64,000 bases of DNA. It comes from Planctomycetota bacterium. GTDB lineage: Bacteria > Planctomycetota > PLA2. The stretch spans positions 204,328 to 268,327 of the forward strand of contig JAJFFF010000052.1 in the NCBI GenBank assembly GCA_021776785.1, read 5' to 3'. The notes beneath the pieces are model-generated. The model was given only the letters and a program-made list of their open reading frames with translations, made no database searches and had not been told where the DNA came from. Shown here in pieces: positions 39,513 through 48,709 of the stretch. Every line of letters begins with the position of its first letter. Positions within the stretch are counted from its first letter, which is position 1. Position numbers and translations under genes: made by a program.

Positions 39513-42500
39513 TTCATATCTCCTTTGTGCGATGTGTCTTGCGCGACGACCGACTCGGCGGCGGCGCGTCCAAATACTCGAAAGATGCCCGGTGTCATCA
39601 AGACGTCGAGCAGTGTTGTCGAAACTAAGCCGCCGACGATCACGCTGGCGACGGGATACAAAAGCTCGCGTCCCGGCTCCCCCGGCGCCATCACCAACGG
39701 TACCAGTGCGATGCCGCTTGTCAGGGCGGTCATCAACACGGGCACGATACGCTCCTGCCCGGCTCGGACGACCATCGCGTCTCCGAACTCCTCGCCCTCC
39801 TCCCGCATCAGGTGCAGGTAGTGGTCCAGAAGCAGGATTTTGTTGCGGACGGCGATGCCTGCCAGCGAAATCAACCCCACAAGCGTGGCGATGGACATCG
39901 TTTGATTCGTCATCAGCAAAAACGCGGTGGCGCCGATGAACGCCATCGGAAGATCCACGAGCGCCTGGAGCGCCAAGTTCAGCGACCGGAAGTGCGAGTA
40001 AATCAAAAGAAACATCACGCCGAGCGAAAGAAACGACAGCAGTGTGATCACCTGCGACGCTTTTTCCTGCGCTTCGAACTGGCCGCTGACGCGAATCGAG
40101 TAACCCGGTTTGAGCTTTTTTCGGACGGTGTTGAGTGCGCGCTCCACGTCGCCCACGACTTCGCCGAGCGCACGGCCCGCGACGTTGTGCTTCACGACGA
40201 TGCGCCGCGAAACGGCTTCGCGGTTGATCGTGTTTGGCGTGCGCGTCAACCCGACTTGGGCAATGTCGCCCAGGCGGTGATGCTGGCCCCCTTCGTCGAG
40301 CACCAAGAGGTTGCGAAGTGCGGGCACGTCCTTGCGGTCTTTCGCTTCCAATCGTAAGACGATCGGATAGGCAAACGATCCGACGTACAGGCGCGAAACT
40401 TCTTCGCCCTCCAGCGCCAGTTCGACGGTTTCGGCGATGTCGGCGATCGCGACGCCGCGCCGCGCCATTTCGTCGCGGAGTGGTTGCACCTCGACTTGTT
40501 CGACCAACACTTGTTGCTCAACGTTGAGATCGACCACGCCCTCGATCGACTGAATCGACGATTGGATCTCCTGCGCGGTTTGGCGGAGCAGGACGAGGTC
40601 GGGGCCGAACACTTTGATCGCGACCTGCGCGGTCACACCGGACAACAGATGCGAGAGCAGGTGTGCGATCGGTTGTTCGACCGAAGTCGCGACTCCCGGG
40701 AACGTGTCCGCGAGCTTCTCGCGGATCTCGGCGAGCACTTCTTGGCGCGTGCGTCCCGATGCCGGGTCGAACGAGACGATGATCTCGCTCATGTTCACGC
40801 CCTCGGCGTGCTCGTCGCCCTCGGCGCGTCCGGTTCGGCGCCCCGCGGTTTGAATGCCCTTCACGCCGATGATGAGCTTCTCAAGGCGTCGCCCGAACTC
40901 ATCCGACGTTTCCAAACTGGTTCCCGGCGGCAGCATCAAGTTGATCTGCGCCGAGCCTTCGTTGAACGGCGGCAAGAACTCGGACCCGCGGTGGTACAGG
41001 ATGAACCCGCCGCCGATCGCGAGCGCCAACACCAGCGATGCGATGACACGAATGTGGCGCAAGCTGATGCCGATGAGCCACGCCGCGCCGCTCTTGAGCT
41101 TGCGCACCAGCCACCCCTCGTCGGCGGCGGTTGCCGACGCGTTCGGCAGCAGCAGCGAGCACAGGACCGGGGTTACGGTGAGCGCGACGAGCAGCGACGC
41201 GAGGATGCTCACGATGTACGCCACGCCGATCGGCGAGAACAATTTGCCTTCCATACCGGAGAGCGCAAACAGCGGCAAGTACACCGCCGCGACCACGAGC
41301 GTACCGATCAGGATCGGTCCGCGCACTTCGCACGACGCTTGATACACGACTTGAAGGGCGGGTAAGGGCGTTGTTGCAGCCCGGTTTTGCCGCAATCTTC
41401 GAAACACGTTTTCGACATCGACGATCGCGTCGTCCACCAGCGCGCCGATGGCGACCGCCAGGCCGCCTAATGTCATCGTGTTGATCGAAACGCCGACCAA
41501 CTTAAAGACCAAGATCGTGACACCGATCGAAAGCGGGATCGCGGTGAGCGTGATGAGCGTCGTGCGGAAGTTTAGAAGAAACAAGAACAGCACGATCACG
41601 ACGAGGATGGATCCGTCGATGACCGCGTCGGTTACGTTCTCGATCGCTCGGTCGATGAAGTCCGCTTGCCGGTAAACAGCGGACAGGATCTCGAGGTCTT
41701 GCGGCAGCGTGAGCCGCATCGCTTCGAGCTCGGTTTCGATCCGATGCGATAGGTCGGTCGTATCGACGCCGGGCTGTTTGAACACGACCACGATCACGCC
41801 GCGTGAGCCGTTGACGCCCGCGTCGCCGGTGCGCACCGACGCCGGACCGAAGTCCACGCGTGCGACGTCGCTCACGAGTATGGGACGTCCTTGGTCGCGG
41901 CGAATCACGCCGCGTTCAATGTCGGCCGCGGTTTCGGCGAGCCCCGTGACCTGGACGAGCGGACCCTTGGGGCCGAGGTTTAGAAACCCGCCGGACGCAT
42001 TGGCGTTCGTGCGCTCGATGGCGTGTGCGACTTCTTGGAGGCTGACGCGATTGGCGCGCAGCTTGTCGCTGTCCATCATCACTTGCAGTTGCTTTTGCGC
42101 GCCGCCGATGGCGACGACTTGGGCCACGCCGCGAATCGAGAGCAAGCGCAACTTGACCGTCTGATCGACGAACGCGCGAATCGCGGTCGGATCGGTCTTC
42201 CCCTCGACGCTGCGAACGCCGATTAACTGGATCTGCCCCATGATGCTCGAGATGGGAGCCATCTGGGGTTCGATGCCGGGCGGCAACTGTGCGCGCGCGA
42301 GCTGCAGTTTTTCCTGCACGATCTGGCGGCAGCGATAGATGTCGACGTTCCAGTCGAACTCGACGAAGACGACGCTGAGGCCGAGGCCGGATGTCGAGCG
42401 CACGCGCACAACAGCAGTCGCGCCGTTGACCGATTGCTCGATCGGACGCGTGATGAGTTGTTCTACGGATTCGGGGACGAGCCCGTGCGCTTCCGTGAGG

Positions 42501-42646
42501 ATCGTGACGGTCGGACGGTTTAAGTCCGGCAACACGTCGATGGGAAGCTGCCCGGCGGTGTACGCGCCGTACGCGGCCACGCCGAGCGCCAACAAGATGA
42601 CCGTTAAGCGGTTGGATAGAGAGAAACCGATGAGGCGATTGAGCAC
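39509..42646 (-). CDS. Heavy-metal RND efflux pump (CusA/CzcA family)
   Basis: A 1045-aa inner-membrane proton/metal antiporter. The HME-family pattern is complete: PDLNRPTVTILTEAHGL at the start of the first periplasmic domain, twelve predicted helices, and the TM4 region GALVDDAIVDVENVFRRLR with the proton-relay acidic residues. The substrate (Cu/Ag versus Zn/Co/Ni) cannot be assigned by eye; the His-rich neighbours suggest a divalent ion or copper. It lies between the adaptor (8-bp gap) and the His-rich lipoprotein. Confidence 0.93.
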   Translation of the reverse strand: MLNRLIGFSLSNRLTVILLALGVAAYGAYTAGQLPIDVLPDLNRPTVTILTEAHGLVPESVEQLITRPIEQSVNGATAVVRVRSTSGLGLSVVFVEFDWNVDIYRCRQIVQEKLQLARAQLPPGIEPQMAPISSIMGQIQLIGVRSVEGKTDPTAIRAFVDQTVKLRLLSIRGVAQVVAIGGAQKQLQVMMDSDKLRANRVSLQEVAHAIERTNANASGGFLNLGPKGPLVQVTGLAETAADIERGVIRRDQGRPILVSDVARVDFGPASVRTGDAGVNGSRGVIVVVFKQPGVDTTDLSHRIETELEAMRLTLPQDLEILSAVYRQADFIDRAIENVTDAVIDGSILVVIVLFLFLLNFRTTLITLTAIPLSIGVTILVFKLVGVSINTMTLGGLAVAIGALVDDAIVDVENVFRRLRQNRAATTPLPALQVVYQASCEVRGPILIGTLVVAAVYLPLFALSGMEGKLFSPIGVAYIVSILASLLVALTVTPVLCSLLLPNASATAADEGWLVRKLKSGAAWLIGISLRHIRVIASLVLALAIGGGFILYHRGSEFLPPFNEGSAQINLMLPPGTSLETSDEFGRRLEKLIIGVKGIQTAGRRTGRAEGDEHAEGVNMSEIIVSFDPASGRTRQEVLAEIREKLADTFPGVATSVEQPIAHLLSHLLSGVTAQVAIKVFGPDLVLLRQTAQEIQSSIQSIEGVVDLNVEQQVLVEQVEVQPLRDEMARRGVAIADIAETVELALEGEEVSRLYVGSFAYPIVLRLEAKDRKDVPALRNLLVLDEGGQHHRLGDIAQVGLTRTPNTINREAVSRRIVVKHNVAGRALGEVVGDVERALNTVRKKLKPGYSIRVSGQFEAQEKASQVITLLSFLSLGVMFLLIYSHFRSLNLALQALVDLPMAFIGATAFLLMTNQTMSIATLVGLISLAGIAVRNKILLLDHYLHLMREEGEEFGDAMVVRAGQERIVPVLMTALTSGIALVPLVMAPGEPGRELLYPVASVIVGGLVSTTLLDVLMTPGIFRVFGRAAAESVVAQDTSHKGDMK

Positions 42647-42654
42647 AGCTTCTC

Positions 42655-44268
42655 CTAGTCGTGGTTGTGTCCGGCGTGCGGGTCAGCCGCACCGGTGCCG
42701 GCTTGCATGGCGAGCCCGAGCGCAAACGCGCCCGTGCGGACGAGTTCATCGCCGGGAAAAATGGCGCCGTCGTGTGCGATGACCGCGGTGGTCTCATCGC
42801 GAAACTCAACGGTGACGGGAATGGCGCGAAACGTCTTGCCGTCGGGGACGTACACGACGCGGTCGGGGCCGCGGTCGGTCAGCGCGCTCGCAGGGAGGAC
42901 GAACCGATCGTTCCACGTCGCGATCGGGACGTGTACGAAGTAGCGCATCCCCTTGCGAAGTCGCCAGCTGCGGGCGCCGTCGCGGACAACCGGCTGATTC
43001 GACGCGACAATCGTGGCGAGGCCGGTGTCGTCGTCACGTTGCGCCGCGAGTCGGTGAATCGTGAGATCCAAAAGCATCGGTCCGGTGTCGGCGACCAAAG
43101 GCTCGGCGCGCAACGTCGTCTTGGCTTCGAAGGCAGAGATCACAACGCCCGATTCGTTCCCGACGGGTTCGATTCGGAGCCACATCGCGCGCGCGTCATG
43201 CAGGGCGGCGACGGCGGCACCGGCTTCGAGGCGTTGCCCGGTGCGGACTGCGAGTGTCGCTACGTCCCAGTCGGGAGCGGAGTCGGGCGCACGCAGTGTG
43301 ACGATGGGCTCGAGCGCGCCGGAGTCGGCGAGCAAGCGGGTGTGCGTGATCGTGTGGCCGGCAAGAAGCAGCGCGGCCACCGACACGAACTCCCGGCGCA
43401 TCAGCTTCGATGTCTTGAGTGCGTCGGCCAGTGCGTCGGTCGCCATGCCCGCGGCGGAAAGTTCGCCGATCGCGGCGATGGTCCACGGGCGCGTTTGCAC
43501 GTCGCCTTCGAGTGCCCCGTGAATGCGCGTCTCCGTGGCGCCCCAAAGGTCGTGTTCGCGGAGGGCGCGCTGCCATAAGCGGCGATTGCCTGGCGCGCGA
43601 CCGCCTTGGCGCACGTCTTCGATTTCTTCGGGGGACAGGCCGTGCCGTTGCAGCTCCATTTCGGCGTTGGCTTTGGCCAGCGCGGCGCGTTTGAGGTCGT
43701 AGCCGCGATCGATCAGCGTTTGTTTGGGCACCACGGGGAGCCCGTCCTCGGCGGCATCGGCGATGGCTTTGATGCGCGCAAACTCGGCGCTGGCGATTTC
43801 ATGCTGCGCGGTCGCATCGCGGAGGGCGGCGACCGACTGGTGTAGGTTCTCACTCACCGACGTGAGGATGTCGGCGGTCAGTGTCAGCTCCGGGCGCGCA
43901 ATGGGCGCGCGCGCCAAACTCACCACCGCGTCGCCGGCTTTTACGATCTGACCCGGTGTGACGTGAATTTTTGTGACGATGCCGCCTAAAGGCGCCGTCA
44001 GATCATGGAAGTTGAGCGGCGCTTCCATGACGGTGGCTTGCACGCGCAGCGTACGCGTGTACGTGCTGAGCTCGGCCTTCCCGACCGTCACGCCGAGGTT
44101 TTTTAGTGTCTGTGAGGAAAGTTCCTCGACGGCGGCGGCGGTCGCGCCGTGACCGTCGTCACCTTCACCCGCGTCCGTTTGGTTTTGCGCGGCGGCGAAC
44201 CATCCCGCGGCGGCGCCGATGACGGTGATAACGAGGCTCGTTAGAACCCAGAGAAGTGTTTGTTTCAT
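42655..44268 (-). CDS. RND periplasmic adaptor (membrane-fusion) protein
   Basis: A 537-aa adaptor linking the RND pump to the outer-membrane channel. It has an N-terminal membrane helix (about residues 6-26), a lipoyl-like half motif LTAPLGGIVTKIHVTPGQIVKAGDAVVSLA, a long hairpin, and beta-barrel domains. ADP/His-rich ends HGATA and DPHAGHNHD at the two termini could sample metal. It is longer than most CusB/CzcB proteins (about 400 aa), owing to an extended helical hairpin region. ATG at 44268 overlaps the TolC-family stop by 4 nt. Confidence 0.88.
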   Translation of the reverse strand: MKQTLLWVLTSLVITVIGAAAGWFAAAQNQTDAGEGDDGHGATAAAVEELSSQTLKNLGVTVGKAELSTYTRTLRVQATVMEAPLNFHDLTAPLGGIVTKIHVTPGQIVKAGDAVVSLARAPIARPELTLTADILTSVSENLHQSVAALRDATAQHEIASAEFARIKAIADAAEDGLPVVPKQTLIDRGYDLKRAALAKANAEMELQRHGLSPEEIEDVRQGGRAPGNRRLWQRALREHDLWGATETRIHGALEGDVQTRPWTIAAIGELSAAGMATDALADALKTSKLMRREFVSVAALLLAGHTITHTRLLADSGALEPIVTLRAPDSAPDWDVATLAVRTGQRLEAGAAVAALHDARAMWLRIEPVGNESGVVISAFEAKTTLRAEPLVADTGPMLLDLTIHRLAAQRDDDTGLATIVASNQPVVRDGARSWRLRKGMRYFVHVPIATWNDRFVLPASALTDRGPDRVVYVPDGKTFRAIPVTVEFRDETTAVIAHDGAIFPGDELVRTGAFALGLAMQAGTGAADPHAGHNHD

Positions 44269-45611
44269 TTCGTTTCCCCGTTCGTTTGGGGTTTAGCGGA
44301 AAGAGACTCGGGTGCATTGGGAAAGAGCAGCAGCGGTGCACCACACGCGGCTTCCAAGTCAGCCCAGGCTCCGTACAGCGCGGCGCGGGCGTCGATGCGT
44401 TCCAGTTCGACTTCGCCGCGGCGGCGCAACGCGTCGAGGAGGCGGAGTGCATCCGCTTGGCCGGACTCCAAGGCGCGCGAGACCAGATCGACGCTGCGTT
44501 GCGCGAGCGGCGCCACACGCGTCTCCAAAAACTGAAAACGTTGCTGCTGGGCGAGAACGGCATGTCGTGCGGCCGCGATGGCGTCGATGCCACGCGCGAC
44601 CGCTTCGCCGAACTGCGCGCGCTGCCGTTCGCGTGTTGCGCGGGCCGCCGCGATCCCGGTTTGGTTGCGATCGAATAGAGGAATCTCGATGCCGATTTCG
44701 AGTCCCCACTTGTTTTCGCCGCCTTCCCGTTCCAGAAGCGGCCCGAGATGAAGCTCGGGAAACTGTTGCGCGAGTTCGAGGCGGACGTCTTTCTCCGCCA
44801 CGCGGTACATAGCGCGTCGGTGCGCCAGCTGCGAGTCGTGCTCGAGGAAGAGCGCATGCAGCGCGGCCTCGCTCGGGACTTTTTGCGGGAGGGGCGGGAG
44901 CTCGTCGAGCTGCCAGGGGCGGACCGCGATGCCGAGGCGCGCCGACAAAGCAAGCAGGCTCACTTGCGTAGCGGCCTGGGCTGCCACCACATCTCCTTCG
45001 CGCCGCACATGTTCCAACTGCGCCGCGTGGAGATCGAGTGCCGTGCCCGACCCGGCTTCGGCGAGACGTTTCACAACGTCGGTTGTGCGTTGCGCCTCGT
45101 CGCGCAGCCGCGCACGTGCCGCGACTCGCGCGCGCGCCGCGTGCACGGCCATCAGATCGCGTCGCAATCCGAGGTAGTGCGTGCGCTCCACGCCGGCGAC
45201 GTGAATCTTGGCCGCGTCGGCTTCTAATGCCTTTCGTTCATTCGTCAGGCGTCGCGTTCCGCGCAAGGGAAGCGCCCATCCCAGCGAAAGCTCAAAGCCC
45301 GTGCTCGGACTGGCGCTCGAAAGTCGTGTCGGCGCTACCGACAAACTCGGATTGGGAAGCGGTTTCGCAACATCCGCCCAACGGCGCGTGGCGTTGTACT
45401 CGGCGCGAGCTTCCCGCACGTCGGGGTTGTGCGTGGCCATGATGCCGCCCGCGTGAAACAACGTGAGCGACTCGGCCGCGACGCTCGCGCGACGGGCGAC
45501 GGTTTCTTGGAGAGTAGTTTCAGGCGCGAGGGGGGATGCCTGATAGGTCTGACATGCGGTCAGACACAAACAGAGAAGGACCCCACCACGCCCCGTGTGA
45601 TGTGTGAACAA
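44265..45611 (-). CDS. TolC-family outer-membrane efflux lipoprotein
   Basis: A 448-aa outer-membrane channel subunit with a lipobox LTAC|QT. The long helical repeats characteristic of TolC/CusC are seen (about 50-240 and 265-430), and SPSTGFELSLGWALPLRG and GLEIGIEIPLFDRNQTG are the two beta-strand insertions with the usual IPLFDRN signature. The start is TTG at 45611, supported by AGGAGT 5 nt upstream. Component of the tripartite metal pump with the next two genes. Confidence 0.9.
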   Translation of the reverse strand: MFTHHTGRGGVLLCLCLTACQTYQASPLAPETTLQETVARRASVAAESLTLFHAGGIMATHNPDVREARAEYNATRRWADVAKPLPNPSLSVAPTRLSSASPSTGFELSLGWALPLRGTRRLTNERKALEADAAKIHVAGVERTHYLGLRRDLMAVHAARARVAARARLRDEAQRTTDVVKRLAEAGSGTALDLHAAQLEHVRREGDVVAAQAATQVSLLALSARLGIAVRPWQLDELPPLPQKVPSEAALHALFLEHDSQLAHRRAMYRVAEKDVRLELAQQFPELHLGPLLEREGGENKWGLEIGIEIPLFDRNQTGIAAARATRERQRAQFGEAVARGIDAIAAARHAVLAQQQRFQFLETRVAPLAQRSVDLVSRALESGQADALRLLDALRRRGEVELERIDARAALYGAWADLEAACGAPLLLFPNAPESLSAKPQTNGETK

Positions 45612-45661
45612 GAGTGACTCCTAAAGACGGGGACGCGTGTGCGGAGGCAGAACGCGCGGTC

Positions 45662-46084
45662 TTAGAGTCTTAAGACGACGGTTCGTGGCACCGTCGGAAC
45701 GGGTTTGTCCCAGGTCGCGTCGCTGACGGACTCGTCACGAGCGGCGTGTGCGAGTGGCGTGTCGATGTGGCGACCGTTGATTGCCGGCGCGCCAAACACC
45801 ATGGTGCTTCTCGGCGCCGGAAACTCCCAGGAGAGCGCTACGTGTTCGTGGTCATCTTGCGTCTCGCCCGCGGTGTGTTGGGCAGCACGATGGCTGTGGC
45901 CCCGGCGATGGGATCGACTGTGCTGGCAATCTTTGTGCGCGTTCGTGGCGCTGGCCACCCGCGACGTATGCGATGTCGTTTCGAGCTCGCTCGCCAGATG
46001 AAGCGCGTGGCCGATGCACTCAACCCACGGCAATTGAACGACCGCGAGAACCAGAAATGAAAGCGCAAAGCCACCGAGGCGCAT
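45662..46084 (-). CDS. Small exported His-rich protein
   Basis: A 140-aa protein with an N-terminal hydrophobic signal (about residues 5-22). A histidine-rich middle includes HKDCQHSRSHRRGHSHRAAQH, and HEHVALSW follows. It precedes the TolC gene by 50 bp on the same strand and fits the small periplasmic proteins often found first in heavy-metal operons, which bind or deliver the ion. No named family recognised. Confidence 0.6.
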   Translation of the reverse strand: MRLGGFALSFLVLAVVQLPWVECIGHALHLASELETTSHTSRVASATNAHKDCQHSRSHRRGHSHRAAQHTAGETQDDHEHVALSWEFPAPRSTMVFGAPAINGRHIDTPLAHAARDESVSDATWDKPVPTVPRTVVLRL

Positions 46085-46138
46085 GACAAGAGAATCGACG
46101 CGGCCGTGCGCCTTGTCAAGGCAGCATGTTTGGGTTTG

Positions 46139-46339
46139 TCACGTTTTTGACGGAGGGTCCGGCTCGTCGGTAGCCCGCGGCAAGCGCCCCGTTTCCCGCA
46201 GCGCTCGCCGCAAAACGTACTCCAGATGCGCGTTCAAGCTGCGCAACTCGTCCTTGGACCAGCGCTGCAGGGCCGCGTGAATCGTCGGGTCGAGGCGCAG
46301 CAGGAACGACTTTTTCGGAGATTTATTCGGGGAGGGCAC
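46139..46339 (-). CDS. Ribbon-helix-helix (Arc-type) DNA-binding protein
   Basis: A 66-aa protein whose residues 9-50 (KSFLLRLDPTIHAALQRWS then LRSLNAHLEYVLRRALRE) form the beta strand and two helices of Arc/CopG repressors. It follows the SPFH gene with an 11-bp gap, an arrangement I recall from other bacteria as an SPFH-Arc pair. It probably regulates the pair at the AT-rich repeat near 47290. Confidence 0.8.
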   Translation of the reverse strand: MPSPNKSPKKSFLLRLDPTIHAALQRWSKDELRSLNAHLEYVLRRALRETGRLPRATDEPDPPSKT

Positions 46340-46350
46340 GAGAATCGCGC

Positions 46351-47229
46351 TTAGGTGTACAGGCTACCGGTGTTCACAACGGGCTGGGTGGAGTGTTCGC
46401 TGCACAAGACGACTAGGAGGTTGGAGACCATCGCCGCTTTGCGCTCCTCGTCGAGTTCTACGATGTCGTCTTTCTTGAGTTGAGCCAAGGCCATCTGCAC
46501 CATGCCGACCGCGCCTTCGACGATCTTTTGGCGTGCCGCGATGATCGCGCCGGCTTGTTGGCGACGCAACATCGCTTGCGCGATCTCCGGCGCGTACGCC
46601 AAGTGCGAGATGCGCGCCTCCACGACTTCAACGCCCGCTTTCGTCAGGCGTTCGTGGACCTCTTGGCGCAGTTGATCGGCCACCTTGTCGGTATTGCCGC
46701 GCAGCGAAATCTGGTCCTCTTCGTGGGTGTCGAACGGATAGTGCGTGCCCAGATTGCGCAGCGCCGACTCACTTTGGACGTGGACGTAGTTTTGGTAGTC
46801 ATCCACTTCAAAGCACGCTTCCGCCGTATCGACAACGCGCCAAACCACGACCGCCGCGATCTCGATCGGGTTCCCCTCTAGGTCGTTAATTTTGAGTCGG
46901 TCCGTTTCGAAGTTTCTGACGCGCAACGAGATGCGCCGCTTCAGCGTGAACGGATTGACCCAGTGCCAACCGGTTGCTTTCACCGATCCCGTGTAGCGGC
47001 CAAACAGCGTGAGGACGCGCGCTTCGTTCGGCGTGTTCGCAAACAGACCTGCGAACGAGATCACGCCCGAGACCAACATGACGGCGCCGATGATGCCGAA
47101 GACCTCGCCGTTGTGGCGGACGGCATCCGCCTTGATAAACATCGCGATCGCGCCGCCGATCAGCCCGAGACAGGCCAAAAAAGCCAGCAGCCCCGGCACG
47201 GCGCCGCGTACTCGTTCTTCGATCAACAT
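46351..47229 (-). CDS. SPFH (band 7/stomatin-like) membrane protein
   Basis: A 292-aa protein with two N-terminal helices (about residues 10-30 and 42-62) and an SPFH domain (about 65-230) with [34 protein letters not shown] and [20 protein letters not shown]. Such proteins form membrane microdomain scaffolds. The C-terminal region [20 protein letters not shown] is family-typical. ATG at 47229 follows GAGGAGAT. It is co-transcribed with the RHH regulator. Confidence 0.88.
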   Translation of the reverse strand: MLIEERVRGAVPGLLAFLACLGLIGGAIAMFIKADAVRHNGEVFGIIGAVMLVSGVISFAGLFANTPNEARVLTLFGRYTGSVKATGWHWVNPFTLKRRISLRVRNFETDRLKINDLEGNPIEIAAVVVWRVVDTAEACFEVDDYQNYVHVQSESALRNLGTHYPFDTHEEDQISLRGNTDKVADQLRQEVHERLTKAGVEVVEARISHLAYAPEIAQAMLRRQQAGAIIAARQKIVEGAVGMVQMALAQLKKDDIVELDEERKAAMVSNLLVVLCSEHSTQPVVNTGSLYT

Positions 47230-47282
47230 GACATCTCCTCTTGGCGCCCGGACGATCCGGCGCCTCTACGGGACTATCGTAA

Positions 47283-47301
47283 TGATATCATATTGGTATC
47301 A
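47283..47301 (-). promoter_or_regulatory. AT-rich promoter/operator of SPFH-RHH operon
   Basis: TGATATCA (47283-47290) and TGGTATCA (47294-47301) are near-identical octamers spaced 11 bp, a typical layout for ribbon-helix-helix operators. On the minus strand TATGAT can serve as a -10. It is an AT island in GC-rich DNA, 54 bp before the SPFH start. Confidence 0.6.
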
Positions 47302-47316
47302 GTCGCGCCCGTCGGC

Positions 47317-48180
47317 TTATCCCTTAGTCGTATCGGCGAAGAGCTTATGGAGGAGAGTCCGCAGGTCCTGAGGGTAGGGGTCCTTAGCTACTAACTTGTG
47401 TGTCTTGTCGTAAACGAATACACGGCAACGAGTTAGGGCGTTGAAGCGACGGGCGGCAAAGGCGACGCTGGTTTGGGTCCAGCGCTTGTCCGGCGTCTTG
47501 GGCGGGCTCACCGAAAACACCCGGTAGGGGGCGTCCGGCCAACGCGCGAGCTCTTTTTCCGCGGCGAGTGTTTGGGATTTCGCGCGCGCCGCCGACGGAG
47601 CGACGATCACGATCAGGGCGCGGCCCGCAAACGCTTTGGCGTCGATCAAGCGGTCCTTGATGTCGTCCCCGAGTTTGCGCGGCGCGTGGGAGCCCAGGCC
47701 CATCGCCCGAATCTCGTATTGCGCGGCGTGGGCTGCGGCCACGAGGTCCTTGTGCGATGAGTGGTCGATGATGTCGCGCAGCGTGCGCAGGGCATCCGCA
47801 TCGCCCCAGCGCACAAGGCTCGGGAGGAGCGCGCCCAAATGGCGCGACCGCATGTGGTTTTCGCGCAGCCGGACGAGTGCTTGCAGGCGTTCGTGCGGGT
47901 CGGTTGTAAAGCGCGCGATGCCGACGAGGGAGCCGGCGGCGGCGGGCGCGTTGCCGTGTTGGAGCGCCAGCGCGCGCAGGCTCTTTTGGTATTTCACAAA
48001 CGGCGAGACGATTCGCTTCGCCTGCGCCGCGGATGAGGCCGCGGCGATCGCGGCTTCGTATTTTGCGACCGCGTCATTCCAGCCTTCGGGCACGCCGGCG
48101 TAGGCGGTTGGTCCCCAAAACGCAGTGAACGCCGCCAGCGCCGCCATGCGCGCGGCGGCCGAGATCCTCATTTGCACCAT
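47317..48180 (-). CDS. Secreted protein of unknown function
   Basis: A 287-aa protein with a signal peptide (MRISAAARMAALAAFTAFWGPTAYA), for which the start could be GTG/ATG at 48180 or ATG three codons later. The N-terminal half is alpha-helical, HEAT-like. The C-terminal half has ALIVIVAPSAARAKSQTLAAE and TRCRVFVYDKTHKLVAKDPYP, which suggests a thioredoxin-like fold without a CxxC motif. No family recognised. It converges on the SPFH operon promoter region. Confidence 0.55.
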   Translation of the reverse strand: MVQMRISAAARMAALAAFTAFWGPTAYAGVPEGWNDAVAKYEAAIAAASSAAQAKRIVSPFVKYQKSLRALALQHGNAPAAAGSLVGIARFTTDPHERLQALVRLRENHMRSRHLGALLPSLVRWGDADALRTLRDIIDHSSHKDLVAAAHAAQYEIRAMGLGSHAPRKLGDDIKDRLIDAKAFAGRALIVIVAPSAARAKSQTLAAEKELARWPDAPYRVFSVSPPKTPDKRWTQTSVAFAARRFNALTRCRVFVYDKTHKLVAKDPYPQDLRTLLHKLFADTTKG

Positions 48181-48223
48181 GTCCCAATCGTAGCCGTGAC
48201 GTGCGGGCTTGCTAAAAACAGCT

Positions 48224-48643
48224 ATGCGGCAGCATCAGGAAGCGCTCGAGATCGAGACCAAGGAACGCGGATTTCGTGAAATCACGGCGGCCGTGCGCAG
48301 CGTCACGGCGCGAAGCGGTATCCAAACCGGCCTGTGCCATGTGTTTTGCCGCCATACGTCTTGCAGCTTGGCGATTCAGGAGAACGCGGACCCGTCCGCG
48401 CGGCACGACATGGAGCGGTGGCTGGAGCGTCTGGCACCGGAGAACGATTCTCGTTACACGCACACCGACGAGGGGCCAGACGATATGCCCGCACATCTCC
48501 GCGCGCTCGTGACGAACACGAGTGAGACCCTACCCGTGACCGGGGGGCGGCTCGCGCTGGGGACCTGGCAGGGCCTCTATCTGTGTGAACACCGCAGAGC
48601 GCCGCATCGGCGTCGGATCGTCGTCACCATTACCGGGACGTAG
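48224..48643 (+). CDS. YjbQ/UPF0047 family protein
   Basis: A 139-aa protein with the conserved motifs FCRHTSCSLAIQENAD, TDEGPDDMPAHL and LGTWQGLYLCEHR, in the family's order. Members have weak thiamine-phosphate synthase activity in vitro; the real role is uncertain. ATG at 48224 is preferred over an in-frame TTG upstream. A perfect 8-bp hairpin (GGACGTAG/CTACGTCC, 48636-48654) overlaps its stop. Confidence 0.88.
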   Translation: MRQHQEALEIETKERGFREITAAVRSVTARSGIQTGLCHVFCRHTSCSLAIQENADPSARHDMERWLERLAPENDSRYTHTDEGPDDMPAHLRALVTNTSETLPVTGGRLALGTWQGLYLCEHRRAPHRRRIVVTITGT

Positions 48644-48654
48644 GGTCTACGTCC
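48636..48654 (+). terminator. Short hairpin at the yjbQ stop
   Basis: GGACGTAG-GGT-CTACGTCC is a perfect 8-bp stem spanning the stop codon, with no T tract, so it is a weak terminator or a chance palindrome. Confidence 0.4.
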
Positions 48655-48709
48655 AAAACGAGTCGAGCACGATCCGTTGGCATACGTACACTGAGTAGAG
48701 GTCTACTTC

